NCBI GenBank assembly: GCA_029718625.1
Contig: CM056376.1
Coordinates: 25,147,130-25,211,129, forward strand
Direction: 5' to 3'
DNA length: 64,000 bases
Source of the DNA: Synaphobranchus kaupii
Taxonomy: Eukaryota; Chordata; Actinopteri; Anguilliformes; Synaphobranchidae
The notes below the pieces were generated by a model, which saw only the letters and a program-made list of their open reading frames with translations, did not search any database and had not been told where the DNA came from. This document shows, piece by piece, positions 24,531 through 37,712 of this stretch (its first letter is position 1; each line of letters opens with the position of its first letter). A program made the position numbers and the translations under genes.

Positions 24531-24838
24531 GGAGAATGAGGCAGATCATTACAGTGCCTGATCTGAACCCCAGTGTATGGGAGACAAAAGAGGTATGGTG
24601 GAAAACGTTTGACTGGTCTAATTTGGTGATTTATTCTATGTGATGATGCAGAAATTTGAGCTGACAGTAACTTGTCTACATATGCTGCCCAAGGAGAGTT
24701 GTTGGGGTTTTCAGAGATGAAGAAATAGTCTGCGCTACATTACAGGCAGAACATTTTTGTCACCTCTTCTGTACCACTAATGCAGGTCTAAGCTATAGGC
24801 AAGGGGGGTGTTCTGCACAAATATTAAAAACGATTTAA

Positions 24839-25480
24839 AGGGGACATGAAGCACTCGGTAAAGTGGCTCTGGTTCGTTAGCTTTTTACCTTAAATTAGAT
24901 ATGACCGTGCGTTCAAATCTCAAACCGACCCGTATTTGCTGGAAAAATAAGTTGAAATTCGCTTTTTTTTCCACTAGGGCGCAGCCATCTTGGATCAACT
25001 GCGGTCGTGACGTCACTAGGTTGGTCGGTCTCTGCTGCTCAGTGTATTCCTATGGGAAAATAGCTGACTTTCAGTGAGCTCAACGATGTATTGTGAGGAA
25101 AAAATAAAACATGAAACGCACAGGTGGTCTTTTTCTATTGCCCCAAGATGCTCAAATGAGTATTACCGAACAAAACTTAATTTAAAACTGAATTTCCACA
25201 AACTGCTTCTGACCATATTAGCTAATAATGCTGTGGCCAGCCGGCAACTGCAGCGCCGCTGCATTGCCTTGATATATTAGTTAACAGCCTGCAAATATAT
25301 ACCTACCGCGACCTAGCGTCACAAGCTAACGCTTATTTTATATAGGCAATATTAGCTAGACACGACTTTAGCTCGCAAACCGTTTATCAAGGCAATGCAG
25401 CGGCGCTGCAGTTGCCGGCTCGTCAGGTCACAGCAGTAGGCTATGGTCAGAACTGGTCATAAGCAGTTTGTGGAAATTTT
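24839..25480. mobile_element. MITE-like element, copy 2, rearranged right end
   Basis: It begins GGGGACATGAAGCACTCGGT as at 1281 and stays closely similar through GACGTCACTA and CGGCAACTGCAG to about 25370. The right inverted end is replaced by an inverted piece of its own interior (AGGCAATGCAGCGGCGCTGC). Confidence 0.8.
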
Positions 25481-26994
25481 TTCAGCAGGGATTTTGGAGT
25501 TTGTTTGAGAGTTGTGTAAAATATCTCTCCTGTTGAAAGAATAAGAGAGATACCAGAAACACATTATCTGAGCTGGGTTTTATGTAGCATTCATAATACT
25601 ATCACAAGTGCTACATAATGTATCATAAACACTGTCATATGCTTATATTCATATATGTATTTCATATGACGTGCGACACATGATGTTATGTCACCAGTGT
25701 CGTAATGCTTCTCATTTCGCTTTTTTTTAAAGCAGTTTGGATCATTTTTGTTAGATCACTGGGAATAATGTGAAAAAGCATAACACGGTCTCTGAAATGA
25801 CTGAAGCCCAGAACTGTGGGAGGACTCGTTTTGCAAACAGGAGGCCACCCGACCATAACCGTGTTCTCCATTCATTTTGCACAAAACCATGTGATGCGGA
25901 ATAGCCTGACATGGTCAAAACGAGTCCACCCAGTATGAACTGTGCTTTCATTATACCCAGCTGCACAAATTCAGGATTGCCTCTGTCGAAACATGTCGGC
26001 TGGATTTCAAAATGGCCAAGAGATAACGATTTTGGCAACACTCCCACCTTTTTCTGTTGGTACTTATTCATCATGTTTTTGCAATGTAGTTACGCCATCT
26101 ACCAGGGATGCTCAAATCTGGCCTGTAGTACTGCTGGATTTCTTTTCTACCTGATAGTTAATTAGTTGATTAATGTCACTGATTGGCCAGATATTCCACT
26201 CACCTGGTGTACCAGGTATAGAGGTGCACAATGAAAACCAGCAGTAGCACTGGCCAGCATGGCCATATTTAAGCATCTTGCCATAGTCCATGTGCACACA
26301 GAGTGCCACCAGTTACAGCCCTGGAGGACATGGATGGCTCAAAGTGCTATATTCATCATGAGATAACCACATCTAGCTCATTCTTCATTTTTATTAAATA
26401 TAACGGTGGGTTTATATGACGATCTTTGAAAGATTGCTATAGCGTTCACATTAGGTCGACCAGCACCGACCAAGGTCAGCATCTGAAGCTAGTGTGGTTT
26501 TCAGTGAAAGATATAACGGTGGTGTACAGAGATCCATCTCAAGGGTGTCATGGCAGCAAAAAAAAAAATCCTTTCACCTAAGAGCTCGCTTGCTCCCCCT
26601 GCTGCTCAATCTGCATCTCCCCAGGTGTTGAGTGGGAAGTAATCTGAAGAGGCGTCGTAACGAGACGACGAATCCCTCGACCAGCTGCGCGCCCCATTCA
26701 TCCACCATCCACCCCCCCACCGCCCCCCTTCCTGGACCCTCTCTCCCCCATCCGCCCCATCCATCCGCTCCTTTCAGTCACCAGAACTTGGCAGGCAGAA
26801 AGCCGATGTGTCGTCCCACGTCGGTGCCTAGATCATGCCTTTCCAACGTGCTGCTCCCGAGCCGAAACCGTCACGCTCTTGTGACCCCGCCTACCCGGGC
26901 AGAGCGCGCACAAAAGCCGCGCGTGGGACACGTGCGTCGATCGCTCGCACGCCGCTCGTGTGTAAAAGAGTCCGTATCAGAGCGGTCACATTAC
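25481..26994. other. Rest of nos1 intron between coding exons 2 and 3
   Basis: Holds a probable fish interspersed repeat at about 26105-26335 (CCAGGGATGCTCAAATCTGG and TGATAGTTAATTAGTTGATT motifs), then C-rich sequence at 26700-26770. Nothing coding. Confidence 0.5.
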
Positions 26995-27118
26995 CTCAGC
27001 CTCGGAGTATGGGTTGTTCAGCACGGTCGGCATGTTGTCCGTCCTCCAGAGGTCATCGAACACCCTGTCGTTTTCGGAGACCAGCTGTGGGGACTTGCGG
27101 GTTCCCACGCCAATATCG
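26995..27118 (-). CDS. nos1: nos1 coding exon 2: linker segment
   Basis: Codons 232-273. The exon starts after an acceptor ending TTTCAG, completes the arginine split from exon 1, and contains NDRVFDDLW and VLNNPYSE, conserved nNOS linker motifs between PDZ and oxygenase domains. It ends in phase 0 at a GTAATG donor (26994). A GC-rich stretch with C-runs follows in the downstream intron. The plus-strand open frames across it are shadows. Confidence 0.95.
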
Positions 27119-28590
27119 CTGAAAGTAAAATAACAGGACGATCAGCAGAGCAGCACTCCTTAATCCCGTTCTGATGTTTCTAACTGGAGGACAAGCCCAA
27201 AGGTGTTCTTTTTTTACGATGTGGCTTTACCCCAATCACTTGAGAAAGTGAACAAGCCAGTTGGAGCAGCAGTGCATCATGGTATAGACAGTGGCTGATT
27301 TACGATGTGATAGTGGTAGAAGAATAGTAGCTGCAAAAAAGTACTGAGAACGGGTTTGTGAAACATGAATTTGCATGTTCAAATCCCCTTGTGCAAAGGA
27401 CTCTGGCATGAATTACCGTCTAAATAGGTAATATCTAAAGTAAAAAGATAATGCAAGCTATTTCTGTCAAAGGGACGGACACGAATCTGTCAGGCAAATT
27501 GATTATAATGCTGCTGGAAACCAATTAACCAAATGTTCATTCACTGATCGCATTCAGAAGGAAAAGCGGGGAGAGAGAGACAGAGAGAGAGAGGCTGGGA
27601 TTGGTCACACCATCATCTGAAACCACACATCATGAACTGTGAATAAATACAACAAACTCATCACTGAACGATATGTCTGTGATTTTGCTCTTGCGACTCC
27701 CACACACACAAGTTTTTTTCTCATGAGTGCACGAGTGCATCCGAGCGGACTGCAAAGCACTGCAGGCGTCCACCCAAATCTTAAACAATGCACAGCGCCA
27801 AAATGTGCATATGGTATGTCTTCGCCAGCTGCAGATCCTCGGTAAATACCTTCCACAGCCTACAAAATACTGCATTTGTAGAGCCTAATATCAAATGTCT
27901 CAGCATTATGAATAAAATCAAACATCCAGCCAGCGTATTAAATATCTGTGATATGTGATGTTCTGCCGTGCTTCAAAGATGGGTTCTGATTGGCCGTAAA
28001 AGGTAAAAGGTCCCCTATTAGTCCACTTTGTCACCCGGAAAATTCCGGCAAACTCAGAGATCGGTGTTGGGAATTGAAGACAAATAGCAGTTTGCACTCA
28101 ACCAAAAAAAAAAGAAAAAAGTTTGCCCTCAACCCCAGACATACTGCAGTAGCCATGCCTGAATCGATACTTCCATTTCATTTCCCAGATCTGTTTTAAT
28201 CGTTCCCTAGTTCAGGATGCTCTTTGGAAAAATTAAACAAATAAATAAAAAACCTTTTCATAAATGCATGGCAGGGCCAAACAGATAAATTAAGTTAGCT
28301 GACTCGCTCCTGTTTCTCAAATGTCAAAGCGTATTTTTCCAAGTTGGATAAATGGATACTGCAGCATTTTTTTTAAAGCCCATTTGTTACACGTAACATA
28401 TTTATCAAAAGATTGTTTTATCTGTGCAATGTTATGAGTGGGGCTATCTATAAAGCGGATGGGACGTATCCTTTCACAGGAAGTAATGAGTCATCGCAGA
28501 GAATGTGAAGCGCCGATCACCCTAATGGCAGAGCAATGCTGTTAGGCTCCGCTAATCTCGTAGCTAATACGCAAAAAAAAAATCTGATTT
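27119..28590. other. Start of large nos1 intron, no element recognised
   Basis: Mostly unique-looking sequence with a short GA tract (27571-27592). No exon or RNA gene found. Confidence 0.5.
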
Positions 28591-28671
28591 CCTTCCCCTG
28601 CTCGCGTTACCGGTAGGGATGCTCTCATCAGGATTTTTGGGGGCTGATACCGATCACCAATTTAAGAAAAA

Positions 28672-28712
28672 AGATTATTATTATTGTTGTTATTATTATT
28701 ATTATTATTAAG
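28672..28712. repeat. (TTA)n microsatellite
   Basis: ATTATTATTATTATTATTA-type run, preceded by GGGGGCTGATACCGATCACC, which resembles the end of a common fish DNA transposon. Confidence 0.85.
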
Positions 28713-28819
28713 AAAATGCAAAAGGTTCTAATGATTTATTGGGAAAACCACTCTAACTGAAAAAGGTTAAATGAACAGTCCAACAAGATGCATTTCAGAA
28801 CAGTTACAACAAAGCTCTA

Positions 28820-29125
28820 CACCATTTGAACAGCTTTTAATCCAAGAAAATAAATAAATCTCTGGATGTGTCTGCAATTGAACAGCCTTTAATTCAGGAA
28901 TATTTTCAAAAGTATCTGGATGTGGCTGCATTTGAACAGCTTTTAATTCAAGAAATTTTTTTTAAGTCTATGGATGTGTCTGCAATTGAACAGCCTTTAA
29001 TTCAAGAAAATACAAAAGTATCTGAACGTGGCTGCATTTGAACAGCTTTTAATTCAGAAAAATGAAAAAAAAAACATCTCTGGATGTGGCTGCATTTGAA
29101 AAGCTTTGAATTAAATAAAATTACA
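28820..29125. repeat. Minisatellite, unit about 60 bp, alternating subtypes
   Basis: About five units built on TGCAATTGAACAGCCTTTAA or TGCATTTGAACAGCTTTTAA alternate in an A-B-A-B order, separated by A-rich spacers and TCTGGATGTG. Confidence 0.85.
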
Positions 29126-31032
29126 AAAAAAGCCATAATTGAATAACTAAATCTTAATGACAGTTTCATACATTAACTTGCGTTCAGGAGGTTTAGGACT
29201 ACAATCACAAAATTGCTTAGAAGCTAAATATTATGTGCAACTAGGTATTATCAGAGATTTTATAGTCTCTCTGTGGGCTTTGGTGTTATTAAAGGTTTAT
29301 ACCACGGCTTTGTTGAATACTCAATTCTGATTGGTCAATGCTGTTTTACCTGAGGTGTTTCACACTTGATTATATCCCTCTGCACTCTGTGTAGCCAAGT
29401 GTGCCAGAAATGCGTTACTAATACTAGCTACATAACTTATGGTATTAACACAAATCATAAATAAGGGAGATTATTCTTATCTTAGTTTTAATATTTTTGG
29501 AGAAAACTAAAACTTTGATACCTGGGTAGAAACTTAACTTTCTGTGACACCTAAAAAGTAAAAAATAAATAAATAACCCTAACCCTAACTTAAAAGCAGC
29601 GGACATAAACCAAATAACAAAAGGCACAAAGACCTGGACGAAGCTAACGTTAGACATATAGCTAAGTTAAGTTATATCGCCAGATTCAGAAGCGCACAAT
29701 TGTTGGAAAGCAGAGCTGCAAGGGAAGTGAGGGGGGAAACTCATTTCATGTTACGTTTACTTCAAAAATTTACAGCAATTTGAGACAAATTGAAAATTTC
29801 CAAGGTACTGAGCGTCGCTTTGCTCAGAGCGAAGAACGCACTTAACGGGTTCCTCGGTTTCGCTCACTCTGAGCCGCTCAGAGCGTAGCTGAGCACTTTT
29901 GGATGTGGATCAGAGAGGAGCAATACGGAAATACGTCGGTAGCTTAGGATCCAAGTTTTCGGTCTACTGGGGTTGACAGGAACGAAACGTGCTTTTGTTT
30001 GCCGCACGAACCATATGCGCCTAGTTTTCCGGTTTCTCAGCAACATCACAGTTGAGGTGCGCACGCAACACTGGGTCAGAATATTCAATATTGCGAAAGA
30101 AATCAACATCAACTTGTAATTGCAGAAGCTGAAATGGATGAAGGACACTTGTTTGACATTGAATATCTTAGTTACATCAACACTGCGCTACCGAAGCAGT
30201 TTGGTGTAAACGTGTAATATTTATTCAATTTAGTAAGTGTCCAGGAAGTATATTATGCTGGCTCCCATCTCATCATATAAGTTTGGCACTCAATTGAATG
30301 AAGACAGCTTTGACCGTATAGCTGCAGTTTTGAAGCAAATGGAGTAGGTGGCTCACGATGATAGAAAACATACTGAGACTATTTTGACCCAATATCAAAT
30401 AACGTTAGAATTTAATACCAAGTTATGCAGGTGACAGCAAACCTAGCATAATGCTGGTTTGCTAATGAATGTGCTAACAATGTAGAAATGGACGCCTACC
30501 ATTTTAACGAGTTGGCCATGAGATATAAAAAGTAAAAGGTCTTGCTGCATGGTTATATGTTCATGTTGTCAAGACACAGTTCGATATTTATCACTGAGCT
30601 GCTGTTATTGCTAGTTAGCTACTGGGTTTAGCTGGTTTGGCAACAGGTGCATTTATAATTTTAGCGTGCTATCTAATTGGGTAGACTAACCGTAACGTTA
30701 GTTTGCTATCATGGATGAGCTGAGGTGGGTCTTAGTCACTTTTTTTGGAATACTCTATGATTTGTGAACCGGGGGCATGTGGTCTGTCTGTGTCTACACT
30801 AGCATTAGCTAGCCACTGTAACGTTACTGTCTTGGTTGTATCTCACAGGAACATTATCCTAGTTCGCTAACATTTGCTAAACTGCTAGATTGCCAATGTT
30901 CATTTTGTAAAATCTAAAGAATTAACCATCTTAGAGTTAGTTAACGTATTTCCCGAAAAAGCAAGTTTCCACCAGTGAACACTTGGATAAAAGAAATAAG
31001 ATGGATAACGTTAAGAAATGTAGCTAGATAGG
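29126..31032. other. Intron sequence, no element recognised
   Basis: Includes a two-and-a-half copy AACCCT run (29575-29589) and a hairpin-prone GAGCG-rich stretch (29808-29895). No coding feature. Confidence 0.45.
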
Positions 31033-32019
31033 AGGGCTGAATGATTCATTGATTTCAAATCGAAATCGCGATTTGAAACAATGCAATTGGCAAATCGCAA
31101 AGGCTGCGATTTAGGATATACGTTATGCAGTGCGTCTGACCCAGGGTTTAAACTGTCGTGTCAGTGGTTTTACAAATTCATGCCGTGTCCTTAACTCCTT
31201 TGCGTAGAATTTTGCTCAACTGAGACATTTGTTGCTACTGCAGCCAAACTATTAGTGGAAATCACAAACTCTGTGTTTGAACTTTTTTGGTAGACGGTTT
31301 GTGACGATTTCTGCCGAATACGGAGTTTCTAAGTGTCACTATTTCCCCGTAGCATGTCCATTTAACAAGCAACCCCCACCTAGTCTATACCTACCCATGC
31401 GTGACAGTGGACAATAGCGTCTATGTTTGAGTTCATAAATATATTTATTCATCATATAAAATTTGAATAACGTCATAGCAACAAAATAAACCCAACAATA
31501 GCCTGATCGTATGCCAGAAAAGCCGTGAAAAGCCCTGCTCACTCAAATGCAGAATAAACTGTGAATGTTCTACCATGTATTCTACTAGCAATATATGCTA
31601 CTAAATATGAAATAAATATACAATCCTACCATTTGTTTTACACAACGAGATGTTCCTTTCAAAATTCAGTGGTCATTTATTGTCTGGTACAATCGGTTTG
31701 AGAAATATACAACACTTTATATTATTACACTATATTACACTATCTGAAACGTCGACTCATGCCCTGTAAGCCTGTCTCATTCATTACAGTTAATTCTGTC
31801 GGCATTTTTATCTAATAGAGTACATTATAACCTTAGCAACGGTATATGCCACGTCTTTTTGGGTGCTTTGAACAATTTACTACAGCCCAGTGTAACGGCA
31901 GTTTTCGTTTTAACGGTCTTAGGCTAGCTCTATAGAATACGCATTAGGGAGGGGAGTTTCCTTTTGCCGATATGTAAGTATTTTGTGTCTAAAATGCCGT
32001 TGGTCTCGCTGGCTACATA

Positions 32020-33551
32020 CACTACTCACAAAAAGTTAGGGATATTTGGCTTTCGGGTGAAATTTATGGAAAATGTAAGTTCACGCTACAGTGATATTAT
32101 ACGTATCATGAAAGTAGGGCATTTAAGTAGAAGCATGCAATGGTGATTTCCTCATCTCAAACAATTTATTGAAACAAAAGCCAACAACAGTGGTGGGTAT
32201 ACCACAACAAAAATGTCAATGTCTCAATAACTTGTCATGTGCCCTTGAGCATCAATTACAGCTTGACAACGACGTCTCATGCTGTTCACAAGTCGACTTA
32301 TTGTCTGCTGAGGCATGGCATCCCACTCTTCTTGAAGGGCGGCCCTCAGGTCATTGAGATTCTGGGGTACAGAGTTACGAGCCTCTACACGGTGAGTCAG
32401 CTGATCCCATAGGTTTTCTATGGGATTCAGGTCTGGAGAAAGTGCAGGCCACTCCATTTGAGGTACCCCAGTCTCCAGCAGCCTTTCCCTAATGATGCGA
32501 CCTCGATGAGCTGGAGCATTGTCGTCCATGAAGATGAAATTAGGCCTGTGTTGTTCATGCAGGGGCACAATGACTGGATTAATGATGTTATTCAGGTAGT
32601 ATGGGCTTGTCACTGTACCATTCACAAAGTGTAGGGCAGTTCTGTATTGACTAGACACCACCAGCCCATACTGTAACACCGCCACCACCAAAGGGTCGTG
32701 TGGTGACAACAGTGCCTGATGCATAGCGCTCTCCTTGACGTCTCCAACATCGTTGGCGGCCATCATTTCTGCTCAACGTGAATCGACTTTCATCAGAGAA
32801 CAGCACTGAGGCCCACTGGTCCCTCGTCCAGCGTAAATGCTCCCTGGCCCATGCAAGACGATGACGCCTGTGCCTGGTGGTGTGGTCAGGTACCCTTGCA
32901 GGTCGTCTAGCATGCAGACCACGCTGATGTAAACGGTTTCGAATGGTCTGACGTGACACTTGGGTGCCTCTCACCTCCCTTAAATGTGCCTGGAGTTGAG
33001 TGGCATTCATCATCCGGTTCCGCAGGGCACTGTTCACAATGAAGCGGTCATCAGTGTGGGATGTGGCCAAAGGACGTCCACTTCTATGCCTTTCTGTGAC
33101 TCTTCCAGTCTCTCTGTATCTCTGTTGCAACCTGCTGATGACACTCTGTGACACTCTAAGCTCAGTGGCCACTTCCCTCTGAGAACATCCTGTTTGAAGC
33201 CTCGCAATGGCGAGGTACTGTTGATCAATTGTTAGGTGTCGTCTTGGTCTCATGATGTCAAAATGTGAACAGCATGATGAAGAGGACTGTTTAAATACCA
33301 ATTCTAATTGAACCAGGAAATTTATTGGTCGATTCATGGATCAAACACCTGTTGTGAATTTTGCCGTTCAGCTCCTTGTTAGAGAACAGCAAGTTGTGCA
33401 AAAAGTACTGAAACATTGAATAGTTGGACATGTGCATTCAAAAGTTTAGAGAAGGTCAAATTAATTTCACCTGTAAAGGTTATAGTGCATTTTAGGTTCA
33501 TCCTGAAATTTCACCCGAAAGCCGAATATCCCTAACTTTTTGTGAGTAGTG
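32020..33551 (-). mobile_element. Tc1-like transposon, copy 1
   Basis: Ends CACTACTCACAAAAAGTTAG are inverted, matching over about 46 bases, and flanked by TA on both sides (32018-32019, 33552-33553). Length 1532 bp. The transposase reads on the minus strand. It is nested in the 31033-34594 element. A second copy lies at 62432. Confidence 0.95.
32224..33253 (-). pseudogene. Tc1-like transposase, frameshifted (copy 1)
   Basis: Tc1/mariner transposases cut and paste the element at TA sites. The start is probably at 33253 (MRPRRHLTIDQQYLAIARLQ), followed by paired helix-turn-helix domains with RHRSGRP. The catalytic triad is visible: D in FSDESRF, D in FMDDNAPAH and E in NPIENLW, the DD34E type. 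A one-base insertion near 32655-32662 splits the gene between the first and second catalytic Asp. The N-terminal region is intact here, unlike copy 2. Confidence 0.92.
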
Positions 33552-35574
33552 TATATACGTCCGTGTTTCCACTCCAGCACTGTCTTTCCAATATGTTTGA
33601 TAGCCCTATTGTTATTTTCGCATTTTGAGTGCATTTCACATACTGTAGTGCAATCGTTAAATTTATTTTTGATGTAGGCTACCGATGTTCATTGAAGATA
33701 GAACATTTGGCAGCATTTTGCAGATGGTGGAATACTATTTTATGTTCATGTTATCGTACATAATATAGGCTATGGCGTATATACTCGTCTATTAGGGCAT
33801 GACAAATGCTCATTCCAATTTACTGTGCGCTGATATGTGGTAGATTAAGGTAAAATTTTCCTTGGAGTCATTATGACTAGGAACATTAAAGAATTTAAAA
33901 AACTACAGAAAAATGCAATCCCAGGACAAAAGTATACATACTGTAGAGTACAGGGATGTGTTATTGAGGTACAGGAGTGTATGATTAGGCAACATATTTA
34001 GGTGTATGTAACACTATCAATGTTTTTATCTTAAGCCACCAGAAGGAGCAAATGTATATGCTTTATAATGGACAAAACTAATTTTATTCATTTTATGACA
34101 TGTTTTGCACAGGGGTTTTGGACCCATAGATATCTACCCCCCTATACTGATGAAAATATAGTAATTCCCACTTGAAAATTATGCAAAAGTGAATTGTTTG
34201 AGCCAAAACTGTTGATTTGTAATTAAATATAGCATCATTTTTTTTATTTAGAGCAGTGCACAATTTAGCCATTTGGATAGATTTGGAGACACTAATGGAC
34301 AACAGGGTACACTGCCTGTGTTGTGATAATTGTTCTATGTTCCATTGTTCTATGTTCTATGCCAATTTAAAAAATGTAATAAATACATCTTTAAGTTCTC
34401 ATCCTTGCATTAGAATATAGAGCAGTTAATATTTTGATGGTATCTCATGTAGCAATGCTCCATCACATATTTTAAATCCATTACACAATGAATATTGAAC
34501 TGAAGCTTGACTTAAAAAAATTATATCGCAAATCAAATCGCAATATCTGTCAGAAAAATGGCAATTAGATATTTTCCCCAAATCGTTCAGCCCTACTAGC
34601 TAGCGCCCATTATCGAGCATGCCTGCTTTCAACCATAGCCTATTTGAACTTCCTCGAGAGCTGATTTGCCAACTGATTTGGTACAAAAAAGAGAAAACTA
34701 GTATTTGCTATGTCTATAACGTTAGCACATTCACAATATTAGCAAAATGTGTGTTGTTGTTTTTTTTAAAGTCTAGTTTATTGTAATCAACTCAACTAGC
34801 AAGCACCAACATCAAGAAAAGCCATTTTATAATATATGTCCACTCGAGGGCGTGGTAGATGAAGAAATTAATCCAATGAGATGGACAAATGGACTGCCAT
34901 GTAAACAATCCAGTTAGCCAGCCATCTTACCAATATATTGGGTAACGTTATTCAAAAGGTATATTTCTTGATTCAATAAACTAATAACTGATTCTTAAAA
35001 CAACAAAAATCATGAGCTTCTTCATGCACTGCAACAGCCGCTAATCGGCTCCCCTTTTTTGGCAGTACTGTCTCATCTAAAATAAAAACAAACTACCGGT
35101 CACGTCTAACTTACATGTTTATTGGCTTAAAAGTTATCTTGTTGTTTTTTTAATCTAATAAATATAATATGTTGAATAGTAACGTTATGTGCCCGAATAA
35201 TATCAGTATTGTATGTTGATCACAAAAGTTTCTGTTTTTCAGCCGATAACAGGGTTCGGTACGCTAGCTAGCTAACCGTTACAGAAGAAAACGCTAGTGG
35301 TACTGGTGCCTTTTCTGTTCTGGCTAAAAGTAGGTTGATAGGCTTTAGATAAACATTAAGTTATCAACACATCATCACACAGACACAATAGTTGTCAGCT
35401 GCTCCACCTTTGTGTATGAAGTAACGTTAGCTAGCTAGACAGGCTATGTAACGTTAGACTCCTCCTATCTGGCCAAACACATTATTAACGGCGTTAACAG
35501 AAATGACACTAGGCTATATCAATTTCAGACAGAGTAGACAATTTTTTTAAATTTGTTAATGTGATGTATCCAAC

Positions 35575-35686
35575 TGTCAATGTTTGACCAGAGGCAAGTT
35601 GATAACGTTAACTTAATTTTTAACGTTAGTCCAACTCAATAAGTTAACATTATCAACTTGCTGCTGATCAAACATTGACAGTTTAT
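35575..35686. repeat. Inverted repeat, arms about 42 bp
   Basis: TGTCAATGTTTGACCAGAGG followed by CAAGTTGATAACGTTAACTT pairs with the inverse strand after a spacer of about 25 bases. Confidence 0.85.
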
Positions 35687-35754
35687 GACGGCTAGCTTGC
35701 ACTCATTTATAAGGTAAATAGGCTTATAGCTAAATATGCTAGCTTCCCAGCTAA

Positions 35755-36175
35755 CAAAATTAGGTCTCCGGGACGTCCCCTGAACGTCTCGAAATGTCAC
35801 CAGGACGTCGCCTTGACGTCTTTTTGTAGTGTTTTCGAAATGTTACGTGGACGTCACAGAGAACGTTCCCTGGAAGTTCTAGTAACGTCCCCCAGACATT
35901 CATTACATGACGTTATATTGTAACAAGTAACAGACGTTGCAGGAACATCCCTGAATGTCCCATGAATGTTATGAGCACGTCATATCATAACCGCATAGGG
36001 ACGTTGCTTGAACGTCCCCGAAAAATTTAAATGAAATGTCATATTGTAACCAAAAAGTGACCTTCCTTGGAATTTAATAATGTCCTTGTAATGTTTTTAG
36101 GACATCCTTAGGAAACGTCACATCATAACTTTGAGGGGACTAAAAGGGGACGTCCAGTTTGTTGGGTTAACGTTA
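35755..36175. repeat. Degenerate GACGTCC/AACGTCC repeat array
   Basis: GGACGT, GAACGT and TGACGT motifs recur many times in units of roughly 80-90 bp with ATATTGTAAC-type spacers. It resembles a common teleost repeat. Units are diverged, so it is old. Confidence 0.7.
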
Positions 36176-36920
36176 CAACAAAAAATGTTACAGAAAAGTT
36201 GTAAAAAGACTATCGCTATCATTTGTATAACTTTTGCCAAGATGAAAGTGAAATAAAAGAACCAGAAACAAAATTAGATGCACTTCATCCGTTAAATCGT
36301 TGATGATCAAGTCCACCGCATTGTGATAGCCTGCCAAGGTGATACACTTTTTGCCCCAGGGTTGCACGTGCATCCTCTTTTGTTTACAAACAAGAAATTG
36401 GTCTAAAGCATTAGCTATAGGCCTCAGAAGTCGTGTCGTCATTTTCTCCAGATTTGTTAGCATTTTCGAGACTTCCGGATCAAAAAATAGACGGCCTATG
36501 GGAGAAATGAATGGGGTTTCCCTAATTCCTTCAAAATAATATATGACATTTGGACGTTTGTTTGTATATGAAAAAAAAATGTTTTTCAGCCAATTTGCAG
36601 AAAAGATTCGGTGTCATTTTAAAAAGCAAATTGCTAGCAGCTAAGTGGTTAGCACACTCGTAATGACCCCTGACCCATACGTCTCACAATTTCAACATCG
36701 CACACAGGGCTGTATAAGCATTTCAAGCCACTCGTTTGCTGTGACCAGTGTAATTAATTATACATTTTTCTACTTCGTATATAAAGATGGATTAAACTGA
36801 TACGGTACGTTAGGCCCACTGTCATCCTAAATGAGCAAAAACGATAAAAAACCAATTCAATTTGTGCCGTAAACCTAACGTTAACCACTCCGCTAACGTA
36901 AACACCCAAACTGTCATTGC

Positions 36921-37712
36921 AGGAGCTAACGGTAATTAATTCACATGACTTCTCATACCATAGCTATGCTGATGATACTCAACTCTTCCTCTCTTTCCCT
37001 CCCTCTACCCCACAGGTTAAGACGAGGATATCTGCTTGTCTGACTGACATCTCTGAGTGGATGGCTACCCATCACCTGAAGCTCAACCTTGACAAGACAG
37101 CTCCTCTTCATGCCGTACAAGACCTCCCCACTACATGACCTCATCACCGTTGATGGGACTGTGGTGGCTGCCTCCTGCTCTGCAAGGAACCTGGGGGTGG
37201 TCCTGGACGAGCGGCTGGACTCCAAAGAGCACATCAGGGCGACGGCACGGTCCTGCAGGTTCCTCCTGTACAACATCAGGAGGATTCGACCGTACGTGAC
37301 CACCTACTCCACCCAGCTTCTTGTCCAGACCATGGTCACCTCAAGCCTGGACTACTGCAACTCCCTGCTCGCAAGCCTACCGGCCTGCGCCATTCTGCCT
37401 CTTCAACTGATCCAGAATGCAGCTGCCCGGTTTGTGTTCAACCTCCCGAAATTTTCCCATGTAACCACCCTGCTGAGGTCACTCCACTGGCTGCCAGTTG
37501 CAGCCAGGATCAGGTTCAAAGTTCTGACCCTGGCCTACACTGCAGCCAAAAGGGCAGGCCCCGCCTACCTGCAGGACTTAATCCAGAACTATGTTCCTGC
37601 TCGACCACTTCGCTCTTCTACAGCAGGGCGACTCGCACTTCCCCCCCTCCGTGTCAACGGCTCTCGCGCGTCCCGACTGCGGAGCTTTTCCACCTTAGCT
37701 CCTGTTCTGCTA
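36921..37712 (+). pseudogene. L2/CR1-type LINE reverse transcriptase, 3' part
   Basis: The first segment (36917-37138) has HSYADDTQLF with the YADD active-site motif and LKLNLDKT. A frame change near 37090-37138 leads to ARNLGVVLDERLDSKEHIRA, LDYCNSLLASLP, LQLIQNAAARFVFN, LHWLPVAARIRFKVL and GPAYLQDLI. This is the palm-to-thumb and tail region of a fish L2-like LINE. The 5' end is missing and it is inactive. It is opposite in orientation to nos1. Confidence 0.88.

Larger units (their letters stand above)
31033..34594. mobile_element. TIR transposon (AGGGCTGAACGATT ends) containing a Tc1-like copy
   Basis: The left end AGGGCTGAATGATT is mirrored by AATCGTTCAGCCCT at the right; the CAAATCGCGATTT-type motifs follow in both. 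The 3.56-kb length includes the 1.5-kb Tc1-like insertion. No own transposase was recognised. The ends resemble a hAT-type fish family. Confidence 0.7.

Noticed and set aside
24358..24549. Ser-Leu-rich minus-strand open frame
   Set aside because: Translation of the GA-rich purine tract.
26632..27174. 180-codon plus-strand open frame
   Set aside because: It covers nos1 coding exon 2 in antisense and C-rich intron; composition explains its length.
28820..29125. CRISPR-like array
   Set aside because: Spacers are not unique and repeats are diverged and AT-rich in a vertebrate intron; it is a minisatellite.
29575..29589. Telomere-like AACCCT repeats here and at 59428-59445
   Set aside because: Only two to three units each; too short to call interstitial telomeres.
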